Assembly: GCF_020831365.1 (NCBI RefSeq)
Contig: NZ_JAJHPV010000013.1
Location: forward strand, 1,054,001-1,118,000
DNA length: 64,000 bases
Source of the DNA: Massilia agrisoli
Lineage (GTDB): Bacteria > Pseudomonadota > Gammaproteobacteria > Burkholderiales > Burkholderiaceae_D
Direction: 5' to 3'
Below are positions 1 to 8,296 of this stretch, piece by piece. The notes below the pieces were generated by a model, which worked only from the letters and a program-made list of their open reading frames with translations, was not told where the DNA came from and did no database searches. The position numbers were made by a program, and so were the translations under genes. Positions within the stretch are counted from its first letter, which is position 1. Each line of letters opens with the position of its first letter.

Positions 1-405
1 CACTACCGGCGCCATGCCCATCTTGAACGCCCGTACCGCGCGCAGTTCGCGGTTCTGGTGGCCCCAGCGCGCCGCGACATAGGTCAGCACCGTGGACGGC
101 AGCAGGATGCCCAGCATGGTCACCGCGACGCCGAGCACGGCCGCTGTCGTGCTGCCCGCATTCATGCCCACGTTCCAGCCCATCAGCGCAACGAACAGCA
201 CGTTCGGCCCCGGCGCGGCCTGGGCGATGGCGATCGAATGGTTGAATTGCTGCTGGGTGAGCCAGTGGTGCTGTTCCACCAGGTAGCGGTGCATCTCCGG
301 CGTGGTCGAGATCGCGCCGCCGAACGACATCAGCGACAGCATCAGGTAATGGCCGAACAGGCTGGCCCAGTCGCTCCATCCAAGCACGATGGCGGGCGCG
401 CTCAT
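1..405 (-). CDS. Chromate transporter, short CHR protein (3' end outside window)
   Basis: Integral-membrane protein of the CHR family, whose studied members export chromate. The 135 visible codons begin MSAPAIVLGW and run off the left edge, so the C-terminus is not seen. The stretch SFGGA and the later AQAAPGPNV match the conserved CHR signature, and hydrophobic helices follow. The ATG overlaps the TGA of the upstream CHR gene by 4 bp (402-405), so the two are probably translationally coupled. Short CHR proteins usually come in such pairs and work together as two halves of a full-length transporter. Substrate is inferred from family only. Confidence 0.88.
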   Translation of the reverse strand, partial: MSAPAIVLGWSDWASLFGHYLMLSLMSFGGAISTTPEMHRYLVEQHHWLTQQQFNHSIAIAQAAPGPNVLFVALMGWNVGMNAGSTTAAVLGVAVTMLGILLPSTVLTYVAARWGHQNRELRAVRAFKMGMAPVV

Positions 406-977
406 TGTTTCAGCCTGCGGTAGGTGAGGATGCAGCCAAGGCCGCCGACGCCGAACAGCACGTACAGCAGCGGCACGCGCACCAGCGCCACCAGCACGAA
501 GGCCAGCGCGGCCAGCGCCACGCCCCAGGCCAGTGGCAGCGGATGCCGCGCCAGCGCGGTGGACAGCCGCAGGCCGGCGGCGCCGATCATGCCGGCGGCC
601 ACGGCCGCCATGCCGCGCAAGGCGCCGTCGACGCCGGGATGGCCGGCATAATGACTGTGCAGCATCGCCAGCAGGATGACGACGACCAGCGGGACCGCCA
701 GCATGCCGGCCAGCGCCGACAGCGCCCCCGGCAGGCCGAAATAGCGTCCGCCGATCATCATCGACAGGTTGACGACATTCGGCCCCGGCATTACCTGCGC
801 AACGGCCCAGTCCTCGATGAACTCTTCCTGGGTCAGCCAGCGTTTGCGCTCGACCAGTTCGCGCTGGACAACCGCGAGCACGCCGCCGAAGCCTTGCAGG
901 GCCAGCAGGGTGAATGAAACGAACAGGTCAGTGAGGGAATGCGGACGGGCGTGCGTTGCATCTTGCGGAAGGCTCAT
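402..977 (-). CDS. Chromate transporter, short CHR protein
   Basis: A 191-aa membrane protein of the CHR family, the usual length for a single-domain (short-chain) member. LQGFGGV near residue 30 and VAQVMPGPNVVNLSMM near residue 60 are the conserved CHR motifs; about four to six hydrophobic helices follow, ending in LLYVLFGVGGLGCIL. It is the first gene of a two-gene unit with the overlapping CHR gene downstream on the same strand. Likely role is efflux of chromate or a related oxyanion by the heteromeric pair; the ion is not proven by sequence. A purine-rich GGGGA lies directly before the ATG. Confidence 0.88.
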   Translation of the reverse strand: MSLPQDATHARPHSLTDLFVSFTLLALQGFGGVLAVVQRELVERKRWLTQEEFIEDWAVAQVMPGPNVVNLSMMIGGRYFGLPGALSALAGMLAVPLVVVILLAMLHSHYAGHPGVDGALRGMAAVAAGMIGAAGLRLSTALARHPLPLAWGVALAALAFVLVALVRVPLLYVLFGVGGLGCILTYRRLKQ

Positions 978-1017
978 TCCCCATTATCGCGCCTGCATTG
1001 CTGCTTGTCCACGCCGG

Positions 1018-1194
1018 CTAGCCGCCGCCGATGCCGTGGATAACCTTGCCGGTTCCTCCGCAGTTGGGACAGGGCCGGCCGTCGCCCAGCTTGCCGCTGC
1101 CGCTGCATTCGTCGCAGATATCCTCGCCGCTACCGGGGGTGCCGGGCTCGGCGTCGTCGCCAGGATTGAGTTTGGGGTCGAAGTGGGTTGCCAT
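1018..1194 (-). CDS. Small DnaJ-type zinc-ribbon-like protein (58 aa)
   Basis: A 58-aa reading frame. It begins MATHFDPKLN and carries CDECSGSGKLGDGRPCPNCG, i.e. two CxxC pairs each followed by G-x-G, resembling one zinc module of the DnaJ cysteine-rich domain (CxxCxGxG). Such a module normally binds one zinc ion through the four cysteines. A good ribosome-binding site (AAAGGA, about 7 nt before the ATG) supports expression. It lies 40 bp upstream of the chromate-transporter pair on the same strand, so co-transcription is possible. No partner or function can be named; small stand-alone zinc ribbons often act as chaperone or metal-handling accessories. Confidence 0.72.
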   Translation of the reverse strand: MATHFDPKLNPGDDAEPGTPGSGEDICDECSGSGKLGDGRPCPNCGGTGKVIHGIGGG

Positions 1195-1428
1195 GTCAAA
1201 TCCTTTTCATCGGATGGAAAAACGCACTGCATTCGTGCGTCGATTCTAGCCCGGCGCCCGGGCGCGGCACGTTCCGTTTCCGCATGGCTGCAAACGCTCA
1301 TCAATGCTTGCTGCACAACTTAATAATTACCCATTTTGATGGAAACCTGACATTGACTTTGAGGTTTATTGGGGGATACTCCGATAGCAGCAAAATTGAT
1401 CCGTGTCAGACAATGCGAGGGAGTTGCG

Positions 1429-1641
1429 ATGAATCAATACCAATACGCCGGTGCAAACGTGGCGCTTGTCGAACCACCCTACGAACGCACAGATGCCCGG
1501 CGGCGCGATATTGTGAACCACGCAATTTCCGTCCAGGAAGCCAGCAATACAGTTGCTGCGCTTGAGTACCTCAAATCCCATGGCATCTCGCCGAAGGTCA
1601 TCGAGCGCGTGCTGCTCGAACCAGCCCGGCGCAGGCATTAA
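1429..1641 (+). CDS. Hypothetical protein (70 aa)
   Basis: Unrecognised 70-aa protein beginning MNQYQYAGAN. The start is chosen because a strong Shine-Dalgarno (GCGAGGGAG) lies about 5 nt before this ATG. There is no signal peptide or membrane segment. The middle is predicted helical (residues about 25-62), and the segment ALEYLKSHGISPKVIERVLLEP looks like a short helix-turn-helix-like fold, ending in a basic PARRRH tail. That pattern suggests a small nucleic-acid-binding protein, but this is inference. It stands alone: the neighbour upstream is divergent and a 467-bp non-coding stretch follows. Confidence 0.6.
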   Translation: MNQYQYAGANVALVEPPYERTDARRRDIVNHAISVQEASNTVAALEYLKSHGISPKVIERVLLEPARRRH

Positions 1642-2108
1642 CTGTCCCCCAGTGTTTCCGCACCTTGCCAGCAGGGTGTACTTCATATCAAAAAGTCATC
1701 GATCGCGCGCGGATTCCGCCGCTTCCTGCGCCCGGGTTATGCACAAAAAATTCCCAAAAGAATTTTTCAAATTCTTTTTCCCACTGATGCGGTTGACTTT
1801 TTAAGCTGTTGATTTTTAAGGGTAAATACTTCTGCCTGTGGAATGGGCATTTTGTTGAAACCCGCGTCAGCATTGGCTTCCGGGGTGTCAAGAGGGGCTT
1901 TTCCACAAAGTTATACACAGCGAATGTGGATATCTGAAAAAGTGCTTTAGTTACGGCTACTTAGCGCAGGAATCCAGACGCATTGCTGAGATATCGCAAA
2001 CTCGCGCGAAGGATTTTCAAAAATTTTCGTGCAACACCGTGGGATTTTTCTTGCGCAGCATTACTGGATAAATGTACAGTTGTAGCATTCCCAAGTTGAA
2101 ATGTCCAG
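1642..2108. other. 467-bp intergenic region
   Basis: No convincing gene. It contains an A/T-rich block around 1740-1830 and then the DnaA-box element described separately (1833-1933). The last ~150 bp before the helicase gene start at 2109 would hold that gene's promoter; no clear consensus hexamers stand out. Confidence 0.7.
1833..1933 (+). repeat. Dispersed intergenic element with three DnaA-box-like sites, copy 1
   Basis: Shares an ordered set of words with the copy at 5279-5380: TGCCT (1833), GGGCA (1845), TTTGTTGAAA (1851), TGTCAAG (1886), then three 9-mers resembling the DnaA box TTATNCACA: TTTTCCACA (1899-1907), TTATACACA (1911-1919, exact consensus) and, inverted, TGTGGATAT (1925-1933). 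The offsets between the three boxes (12 and 14 bp) are identical in both copies. An A/T-rich stretch precedes it (about 1740-1830). DnaA binding is an inference from the box consensus. Confidence 0.75.
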
Positions 2109-4193
2109 ATGCAAGCCGTCGCTGAAAAAACAGTCCCCGAAGATCCCTATGCCAGCCTGAATCCGGAGCAGCGGGCCGCCGTCGAACACGATATCGGGCT
2201 GGATAATCCGCGCCCGCTGCTGGTGATCGCCGGGGCCGGTTCGGGCAAAACCAGCACCCTGGCGCACCGGGTCGCGCGGCTGATCCAGAGCGGCGCCGAT
2301 CCCCAGCGCATCCTGCTGCTGACCTTCTCGCGGCGCGCGGCGGTCGAGATGACCAACCGTGCCGGCAATGTGCTGCACCGGGTGATGGGACTGCGCAGCG
2401 CGCAGGCGCCTGGCACACTGCCGTGGGCCGGTACCTTCCACAGTATCGGCGCGCGACTGTTGCGCGAGTACGCCGGCCGGATCGGGCTGGACGACTCCTT
2501 CACCATCCATGACCGGGGCGATTCCGAAGACCTGATGGGCCTGGTGCGCCATGAGATCGGCCTGACCCAGACCGAAAAGCGCTTTCCCCTCAAGGGCACC
2601 TGCCTGTCGATCTATTCGCGCGTGGTCAACAGCCGCGAGCCCCTGGCCGATGTCCTGCAAACCACCTTCCCGTGGTGCAGCGAGTGGGAGCAGGAACTCA
2701 AGACCCTGTTCGGCGCCTACGTCGACGCCAAGCAGGAACAGAACGTGCTCGATTACGATGACCTGCTGCTGTTCTGGTCCGAGATGGCGTCCGACCCCGA
2801 ACTGGGCCCGGAAATCGGCGCGCTGTTCGATTACGTGCTGGTCGACGAATACCAGGACACCAACCGCCTGCAGGCGGCGATCATCACCGGCATGAAGCCG
2901 GACGGGAAGGGCGTGATGGTGGTCGGCGACGACGCCCAGTCGATCTACTCGTTCCGCGGCGCCACCGTGCGCAACATCCTCGACTTCCCGCAGCAGTTCA
3001 GCCAGAGCGCCTGCACGGTCACGCTCGAACGCAATTACCGCTCGACCCAGCCGATCCTGGACGCATCCAACGCGGTGATCGCGGCGGCGCTGGAGCGCCA
3101 CGCAAAAACGCTGTGGACCGACAAGGTATCGACCGCGCGGCCGCAGCTGGTACTGATCCCGGATGAAGCGGAACAGGCGCGCTGGGTGTGTAACCGCATC
3201 CTTGAACAGCGCGAAGCCGGCGTTGCGTTGACGTCGCAGGCAGTGCTGTTCCGCGCCGCCAGCCACAGCGCGGCGCTGGAACTGGAGCTCATGCGCCGCA
3301 ATGTCCCCTTCGTCAAATTCGGCGGGCTGAAATTCCTCGAAGCCTCGCACATCAAGGACGTGCTGGCGGTGCTGCGGTTCGCCCAGAACCCGAGCGGCCG
3401 CATGGCCGGCTTCCGCGTAGCGCAACTGATCCCCGGGATCGGGCCGGCCACCGCCAGCCGCCTGCTCGACGCACTCGGCGAAGCGGCCGAGCCGGTGCTG
3501 GCGCTGGAAGCATTCGCGCCGCCCGCCAAGGCCGCGGGCGAATGGCAGGCCTTCGTCGCGCTGTACCGCGCGCTGCGCACGCCTGGGCTGCGCTGGCCGG
3601 CCGATATCGGCCTGGTCAGGAACTGGTATCTCCCGCAGCTCGAACGCATGCATGACGACGCCCAGGTGCGCGCCGCTGACGTCGAGCAGCTGGCGCAGCT
3701 GGCCGGCGGCTACGGCTCGCGCGAGACCTTCCTGGCCGAGATCACGCTCGACCCGCCGGAAGCGACCAGCGACCGCGCCGGGCCGCCCAACCTCGACGAG
3801 GACTACGTGATCCTGTCGACCATTCACTCGTCCAAGGGGCAGGAGTGGAACTCGGTCCATGTGCTGAACGTGGTCGACGGCTGCATCCCGTCGGACATGA
3901 GCACCGGCAGCGCTGACGATATCGAGGAAGAGCGGCGGCTGCTGTACGTGGCGATGACACGCGCCAAGGAGCACCTGCACCTGGTGGTGCCGAACCGCTT
4001 CTTCATCAAGCAGCAGGCGCAGATGGGCGACCGCCATGTCTACGCGGCGCGCACGCGCTTTATCAGCCCTGCGATGCTGAAGCATTTCGAGGAATGCGTG
4101 TGGCTGACGGCCGACCAGGCCCACAGCAGGAAGCCGTTGCCCGACAGCGTGCGGATGCTGGTGCGCGAGCGCGCGCGCAGCGCGTGGAAGTGA
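2109..4193 (+). CDS. UvrD/Rep-family ATP-dependent DNA helicase
   Basis: Superfamily-1A 3'-5' DNA helicase of 694 aa, close to UvrD/PcrA/Rep length. Walker A GAGSGKT is near residue 41; LLTFSRRAAVEM is motif Ia; LVDEYQDTN is the Walker B/DExx motif; GDDAQSIYSFRGA is motif III; STIHSSKGQEW is motif V and LLYVAMTRAKEHL motif VI. These couple ATP hydrolysis to strand unwinding in repair or replication restart. It is a lone gene between a non-coding region and a convergent regulator. The sequence diverges enough from canonical UvrD and Rep that I give no symbol. The start MQAVAEKTV has only a weak Shine-Dalgarno. Confidence 0.92.
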   Translation: MQAVAEKTVPEDPYASLNPEQRAAVEHDIGLDNPRPLLVIAGAGSGKTSTLAHRVARLIQSGADPQRILLLTFSRRAAVEMTNRAGNVLHRVMGLRSAQAPGTLPWAGTFHSIGARLLREYAGRIGLDDSFTIHDRGDSEDLMGLVRHEIGLTQTEKRFPLKGTCLSIYSRVVNSREPLADVLQTTFPWCSEWEQELKTLFGAYVDAKQEQNVLDYDDLLLFWSEMASDPELGPEIGALFDYVLVDEYQDTNRLQAAIITGMKPDGKGVMVVGDDAQSIYSFRGATVRNILDFPQQFSQSACTVTLERNYRSTQPILDASNAVIAAALERHAKTLWTDKVSTARPQLVLIPDEAEQARWVCNRILEQREAGVALTSQAVLFRAASHSAALELELMRRNVPFVKFGGLKFLEASHIKDVLAVLRFAQNPSGRMAGFRVAQLIPGIGPATASRLLDALGEAAEPVLALEAFAPPAKAAGEWQAFVALYRALRTPGLRWPADIGLVRNWYLPQLERMHDDAQVRAADVEQLAQLAGGYGSRETFLAEITLDPPEATSDRAGPPNLDEDYVILSTIHSSKGQEWNSVHVLNVVDGCIPSDMSTGSADDIEEERRLLYVAMTRAKEHLHLVVPNRFFIKQQAQMGDRHVYAARTRFISPAMLKHFEECVWLTADQAHSRKPLPDSVRMLVRERARSAWK

Positions 4194-4223
4194 GTGGGGC
4201 GCGAATGAGTGGCGAAATGCGCT

Positions 4224-4244
4224 TCGCCGGTGGCGAGTTTTATT
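4224..4244 (+). terminator. Possible intrinsic terminator after the helicase gene
   Basis: A 5-bp perfect stem with a 3-nt loop (TCGCC GGT GGCGA, 4224-4236) is followed by GTTTTATT. It lies 30 bp after the helicase stop and overlaps the end of the convergent REC-PAS gene. A second inverted repeat, GGCGAA/TTCGCC (4211-4228), overlaps it. Confidence 0.4.
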
Positions 4245-5118
4245 GCGCCGCGATGCGCTCGGTAGCCACGGCGACATACTGGTAAGGCAGTCCATCGCTG
4301 TCCTTGAACGCCAGCGCGGCGCAGCGCAGCGACACCGGCGCGCCGCCGGCGCCGGCCAGCTCGATGTCCCCGGCCCAGCCTCCGCTCCTGACCAGCGAGC
4401 TGACAATCTCGTGCCCCCTTTCGGCAGTGACGGCTTCAGGCCGGAGCGCTGCCGCGGTGCGGCCAACGACAGCGTCGCGCGTCACGCCAAACACCGCGCA
4501 CAGGCGCTCGTTCGCATCGGTGACCACGCCATCGCGGTCCAGGGTCAAAATCAGCGCCAGCGGGTTCAGGGCCGCCTGCACATTGCGTGCCCGCGCCAGT
4601 TCCTCGTTCAGGCGATCGCGCGTCGCCTTGGCCGCCGCCAGCGCCGCATAGGCGCGCAGCGACGAAATCACCGTCGTAAACAGCTTGCGCGTCGTGAGGT
4701 CGGCCTTGCACCAGTAGTCATTGATGTCGTAATCGACAATCACGCCGTGTTCGAACGCCTGTCCCGGCTGGCCGGTGCGCAGCACGATCCGCACCAGGTC
4801 ATTGTGCAGCTCCTCGCGCACCTGGCGCGCCACCCGCAGGCCGGCGTCGTCGGTTTCCATGATCACGTCGAGCAGCATCATCGCGACGTCGGGCGTATCG
4901 CGCAGGATCGCCAGCGCTTCCTTGCCGCTGTACGCATGCAGGAAGCTGAGGCGGCGGCCCTGGAAATTGGCGGAACTGAGTGCGAACTTGGTGACCACGT
5001 GAACGTCAACGTCGTCATCCACGATCAGAATGCGCCAGGGCGCCGGTTCAGGGGCTGAAGGAGGGGTGTCGGAGGGATCGTCGTCTTCGAGGATCAGGTC
5101 GGGGTCGTTCGATAACAT
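4240..5118 (-). CDS. Response regulator with C-terminal PAS domain
   Basis: A 292-aa cytoplasmic signalling protein. Residues about 29-155 form a receiver: ILIVDDDVDVH supplies the acidic pocket and MMLLDVIMETD the phospho-accepting aspartate. The TGQPGQAFEHGVIVDYDINDYWCK segment is typical of receivers found beside DUF3369/PAS regulators. After a helical linker, residues about 180-290 form a PAS fold (LALILTLDRDGVVTDANERL). There is no DNA-binding, kinase or cyclase output, so it probably relays phosphoryl state to a partner by protein contact. No cognate kinase is adjacent. Its upstream region holds the second DnaA-box element. Confidence 0.85.
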   Translation of the reverse strand: MLSNDPDLILEDDDPSDTPPSAPEPAPWRILIVDDDVDVHVVTKFALSSANFQGRRLSFLHAYSGKEALAILRDTPDVAMMLLDVIMETDDAGLRVARQVREELHNDLVRIVLRTGQPGQAFEHGVIVDYDINDYWCKADLTTRKLFTTVISSLRAYAALAAAKATRDRLNEELARARNVQAALNPLALILTLDRDGVVTDANERLCAVFGVTRDAVVGRTAAALRPEAVTAERGHEIVSSLVRSGGWAGDIELAGAGGAPVSLRCAALAFKDSDGLPYQYVAVATERIAAQ

Positions 5119-5278
5119 GATTCAACAGTAAGTCAGCAGGGGGAGATTGTCAAAACAATTTGCCGGGCCCGTTGCAAGTTATCCCCTGTCTGCGATTTTT
5201 GTAGGAATTTGCCTCATCAAGCCTTTGGTGCGTCGCAGCACGGAAAGCTAAGTTATTGATTTTATTGACATAGATTTT

Positions 5279-5380
5279 TGCCTTCAGAACGGGCAGTTTG
5301 TTGAAAACCGCATGGATACGGGCGTTCTGGCTTGTCAAGCAGTCCTTATCCACAACGTTATCCACAGTTCTTGTGGATAT
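5279..5380 (+). repeat. Dispersed intergenic element with three DnaA-box-like sites, copy 2
   Basis: Second copy of the element at 1833-1933, in the same orientation: TGCCT (5279), GGGCA (5291), TTTGTTGAAA (5297), TGTCAAG (5333), then TTATCCACA (5346-5354), TTATCCACA (5358-5366) and inverted TGTGGATAT (5372-5380). Box-to-box offsets (12 and 14 bp) equal those of copy 1. It sits between two minus-strand genes, 14 bp past the HD gene stop, so unlike copy 1 it points against its neighbours. That argues against a simple promoter role. Confidence 0.77.
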
Positions 5381-5394
5381 CGGGAAAAACCCTG

Positions 5395-5982
5395 TCAAAT
5401 CCGCCACTTAGCGCCGAGCCCGCTTGCGGCGGCGCTTGCCGCGGAGTGGGTGGACAAGCGGTCGAACTCGTCGAGGAATGCCAGTTTGGCATCGCGCGGG
5501 CTCATCGGGACGATCGGTTCGGGCAGCGCGCGCACCGTGTCGAGGTAGGCCCAGCGCTCGACCGAGTGCGGCATCAGGTCGCGCTTTTCGGTGGCGAGCG
5601 CGATCAGGTCGGCCTGCTTGATCGGTCCATAGTCGGAGAAATCGACGCCGAAGGTGTCGCTGATAATCATGGTCACCTTGTCTTCGATGGCTGCGAACTC
5701 CGGCAGCAGCACCTTGAGCGGCTTGACCATGTCGCCGAGATAGGCCTCGGCGGCGTCGTGCAGCAGGGCCGCCATCCGCAACGCCGGCGGCACCAGCGAG
5801 GCCACCACGAGGCTGTGCTGCGCCACCGAGTAGAACTCGCAGGTCTGGCCGTTGAAGCGGCACTGATAGGCCAGCCCGTGCGCGATGTCCTCGATCGCAA
5901 CGCGGTCGATGCGCGGCTCGAGCGGATAAAAGCGGTTGCCCGAAAAAGTGGAAACGTAAGGTGTGGTCATCATTTGTTGCAT
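5395..5982 (-). CDS. HD-domain phosphohydrolase
   Basis: A 195-aa cytoplasmic protein with the HD metal-dependent phosphohydrolase signature: SVAQHSLVVA supplies the first histidine and ALLHDAAEAYLGD the HD dyad, with KQADLIALATE probably giving the distal aspartate. Small HD proteins of this length include YfbR-type nucleotidases and other nucleotide phosphohydrolases; the exact substrate cannot be told. Three in-frame ATGs cluster at the start (MQQMM); the longest is used here, none with a strong Shine-Dalgarno. The gene is transcribed away from the FAD-oxidoreductase gene at 6107. Confidence 0.85.
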   Translation of the reverse strand: MQQMMTTPYVSTFSGNRFYPLEPRIDRVAIEDIAHGLAYQCRFNGQTCEFYSVAQHSLVVASLVPPALRMAALLHDAAEAYLGDMVKPLKVLLPEFAAIEDKVTMIISDTFGVDFSDYGPIKQADLIALATEKRDLMPHSVERWAYLDTVRALPEPIVPMSPRDAKLAFLDEFDRLSTHSAASAAASGLGAKWRI

Positions 5983-6106
5983 CGATCATCAGCCGGTCCC
6001 TCATCTTACACACTGCGGCCGCGGCAACCTCGCATGATTGATATTTGCGAACATGAAACGCCGCCGATGAAAATACACTGGGCGCTGACGTTGACGGGAG
6101 AGTGCG

Positions 6107-8200
6107 ATGACGACCAGGCCAGCAGCAAGCACCCAGCGCGAAAAAATCGCCATCCTCGGCGGGGGCATCGGATCGCTGGCGGCGGCCTGGCACCTCTCCT
6201 CGGCGCCCGGATGGCAAGAGCGCTACCAGGTCACCGTCTACCAGCAGGGATGGCGGCTGGGCGGCAAAGGCGCCAGCGGGCGCAATGCCTTGCACGCCCA
6301 GCGCATTGAAGAACACGGGCTGCATACGCTGTTCGGCTTCTACAGCAACACCTTCGCCATGATGCGCGCCGCCTACGACCGGCTGGGGCGCGCGCCAGGC
6401 GCGCCGCTGGCCACCTGGCGCGACGCCTTCCGCCCGCATGACTACCTGGCGCTGGCCGACCCGGTCGATGGCGCCTGGCGGCCGTGGCACCTGGTGTTTC
6501 CCACCCTGCCAGGCGAACCCGGATCGGGCGAGCCGGTCACGATGTGGCAGATGGCCATGACGCTGCTCGGATGGATCGGCCGCTGGCTCGATGAACTGGC
6601 CAGCCTGCAGGGCGTAGCGGCGCAGGGCGTTGATGCGGCGCGCTCGTACCGGCTGCTGTCGGCGCTTGCGCGCACCATGCCGGACGACTCAAGCAAGCAC
6701 CAGCAGCACCAGCACACGCTGGTGGCGCAGGCGCTCGAAGGCATGCGCGCGCGCGTTCGCGCCAGCTACCGCGACATGGCGCCGGGCGGCGACGACCTGC
6801 GGCGCCTGCGCATCAGCCTTGAAACCGTCAGCACGGTGCTCAAGGGACTGTTCGCGGACGGGGTCTTCATCAAAGGCTTCGACACCGTCAACGGCATCGA
6901 CCTGCGCGCCTGGCTGGCCAGGCACGGCGGCGACCCCGAGCTGTGCATCAACTCGACCCCGGTAAGGGCGGCGTACGACCTCGTGTTCGCGTACGAGGAC
7001 GGCGACTTCGACAGGCCGACGGCGGAAGCGGGCACCATGCTGCGCGGGATGCTGCGGCTGATGCTTGGCTACAAAGGCAGCATCATCTTCAAGATGCAGG
7101 CGGGGATGGGCGACACCATCTTTGCACCGCTGTACCAGGTGCTGCTTGGCCGCGGCGTGCAGTTCAGGTTCTTCCACCGGGTCGAAGAGCTGGTCCCTGA
7201 CGGCGACGACGTCGGCGCCATCCGGATGACGCGCCAGGTGACGCTGCGCCAGGGCCGCTACAACCCGCTGGTCCAGGTACGCGGCCTCGATTGCTGGCCG
7301 TCCGCGCCGGACTACGCGCAGATCGATCCGGCGCAGGCCGTGCTGCTGCAGGAACGCGAAGTCGACCTCGAATCGTGGTGGAGCAACTGGCCCGAGCTTT
7401 ACCGGCGCCAGTTCGGCCAGCCCTTGCCGGAAGTGCTGCTCGAACGCGGGCGCGACTTCGACAAAGTGGTGTTCGGCATTCCGGTTGGATCGCTGGCGCT
7501 GCTTTGTCCGCGCCTGCTGGCCAGCAGCGCGCCGCTGAAGGCGGCGTCGGAGCAGCTGCGCACGGTCGCCACCCAGGCCTGCCAGGTCTGGCTCGAACGG
7601 AACCTGGCGCAGATGGGGTGGACCCACCAGCCGGGCGGGCAGCAGCCGGTGCTGACCGGTTTTTCGGAGCCGTATGACATCTGGGCGCCGATGGACCACC
7701 TGCTCGCGCGCGAAGACTGGCTGCCCGCGCAGGAGCCGGAAAACGTGTCGTACTTTTGCGGCGCGCTGCCGATGCCGTCCTGCCCGCCGCAATCGGATCA
7801 TGGCTTTCCCGCGCGTGCCCGCGCGCTGGCGAAGGAGGGCGCCATCGAGCTGCTGGGCCAGCGCATCGGCCAGTTATGGCCGGCCGCCGGGCGTCCCGGG
7901 AGTTTCGCATGGCACTGGCTGTCCGACCCGCAGCAGCGCGACGGCGTGGCCCGTTTCGACGCCCAGTACTGGCGCGCCAACGTCGACCCGTCGGAGCGTT
8001 ACGTCCTGTCGGTGGCCGGCAGTGCCCAATACCGGCTCGCCTCCGACGGCGCCGGGTTCGCCAACCTCTACCTCGCCGGCGACTGGCTTAAAACAGGGCT
8101 CGACGCCGGCTGCATCGAAGCGGCGGTCATGGGCGGCATGCAGGCCTCGCGCGCCATCAGCGGCTCGCCAGAATTTATCGAGGGCGAGCACGATGCCTGA
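6107..8200 (+). CDS. FAD-dependent amine-oxidase/desaturase-like oxidoreductase
   Basis: A 697-aa flavoprotein. The N-terminal IAILGGGIGSLAAAWHL is a Rossmann GxGxxG dinucleotide-binding motif, followed by VYQQGWRLGGKGASGRN, typical of the amine oxidase/phytoene desaturase superfamily. The C-terminal NLYLAGDWLKTGLDAGCIEA is the second FAD contact seen in that family. The protein is longer than most desaturases (about 500 aa), with a large central insertion. The substrate is unknown; relatives act on carotenoids, squalene derivatives or amines. The start has GGGAGAG 5 nt upstream. It precedes glpD on the same strand with a 96-bp gap, so co-transcription is uncertain. Confidence 0.85.
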   Translation: MTTRPAASTQREKIAILGGGIGSLAAAWHLSSAPGWQERYQVTVYQQGWRLGGKGASGRNALHAQRIEEHGLHTLFGFYSNTFAMMRAAYDRLGRAPGAPLATWRDAFRPHDYLALADPVDGAWRPWHLVFPTLPGEPGSGEPVTMWQMAMTLLGWIGRWLDELASLQGVAAQGVDAARSYRLLSALARTMPDDSSKHQQHQHTLVAQALEGMRARVRASYRDMAPGGDDLRRLRISLETVSTVLKGLFADGVFIKGFDTVNGIDLRAWLARHGGDPELCINSTPVRAAYDLVFAYEDGDFDRPTAEAGTMLRGMLRLMLGYKGSIIFKMQAGMGDTIFAPLYQVLLGRGVQFRFFHRVEELVPDGDDVGAIRMTRQVTLRQGRYNPLVQVRGLDCWPSAPDYAQIDPAQAVLLQEREVDLESWWSNWPELYRRQFGQPLPEVLLERGRDFDKVVFGIPVGSLALLCPRLLASSAPLKAASEQLRTVATQACQVWLERNLAQMGWTHQPGGQQPVLTGFSEPYDIWAPMDHLLAREDWLPAQEPENVSYFCGALPMPSCPPQSDHGFPARARALAKEGAIELLGQRIGQLWPAAGRPGSFAWHWLSDPQQRDGVARFDAQYWRANVDPSERYVLSVAGSAQYRLASDGAGFANLYLAGDWLKTGLDAGCIEAAVMGGMQASRAISGSPEFIEGEHDA

Positions 8201-8296
8201 CCTGGGCGGCGGCGATGGAGCTAACATTTGTAACGGCGGCGTTTTCGGTACACAATCGGGGCATGTGTCCGCTGATGGCGCATACGGGAGCGGAGG

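Noticed and set aside
2061-4466. An 801-codon minus-strand frame opposite the helicase
   Set aside because: The helicase on the plus strand has every superfamily-1 motif; the antisense frame has none and overlaps a second real gene.
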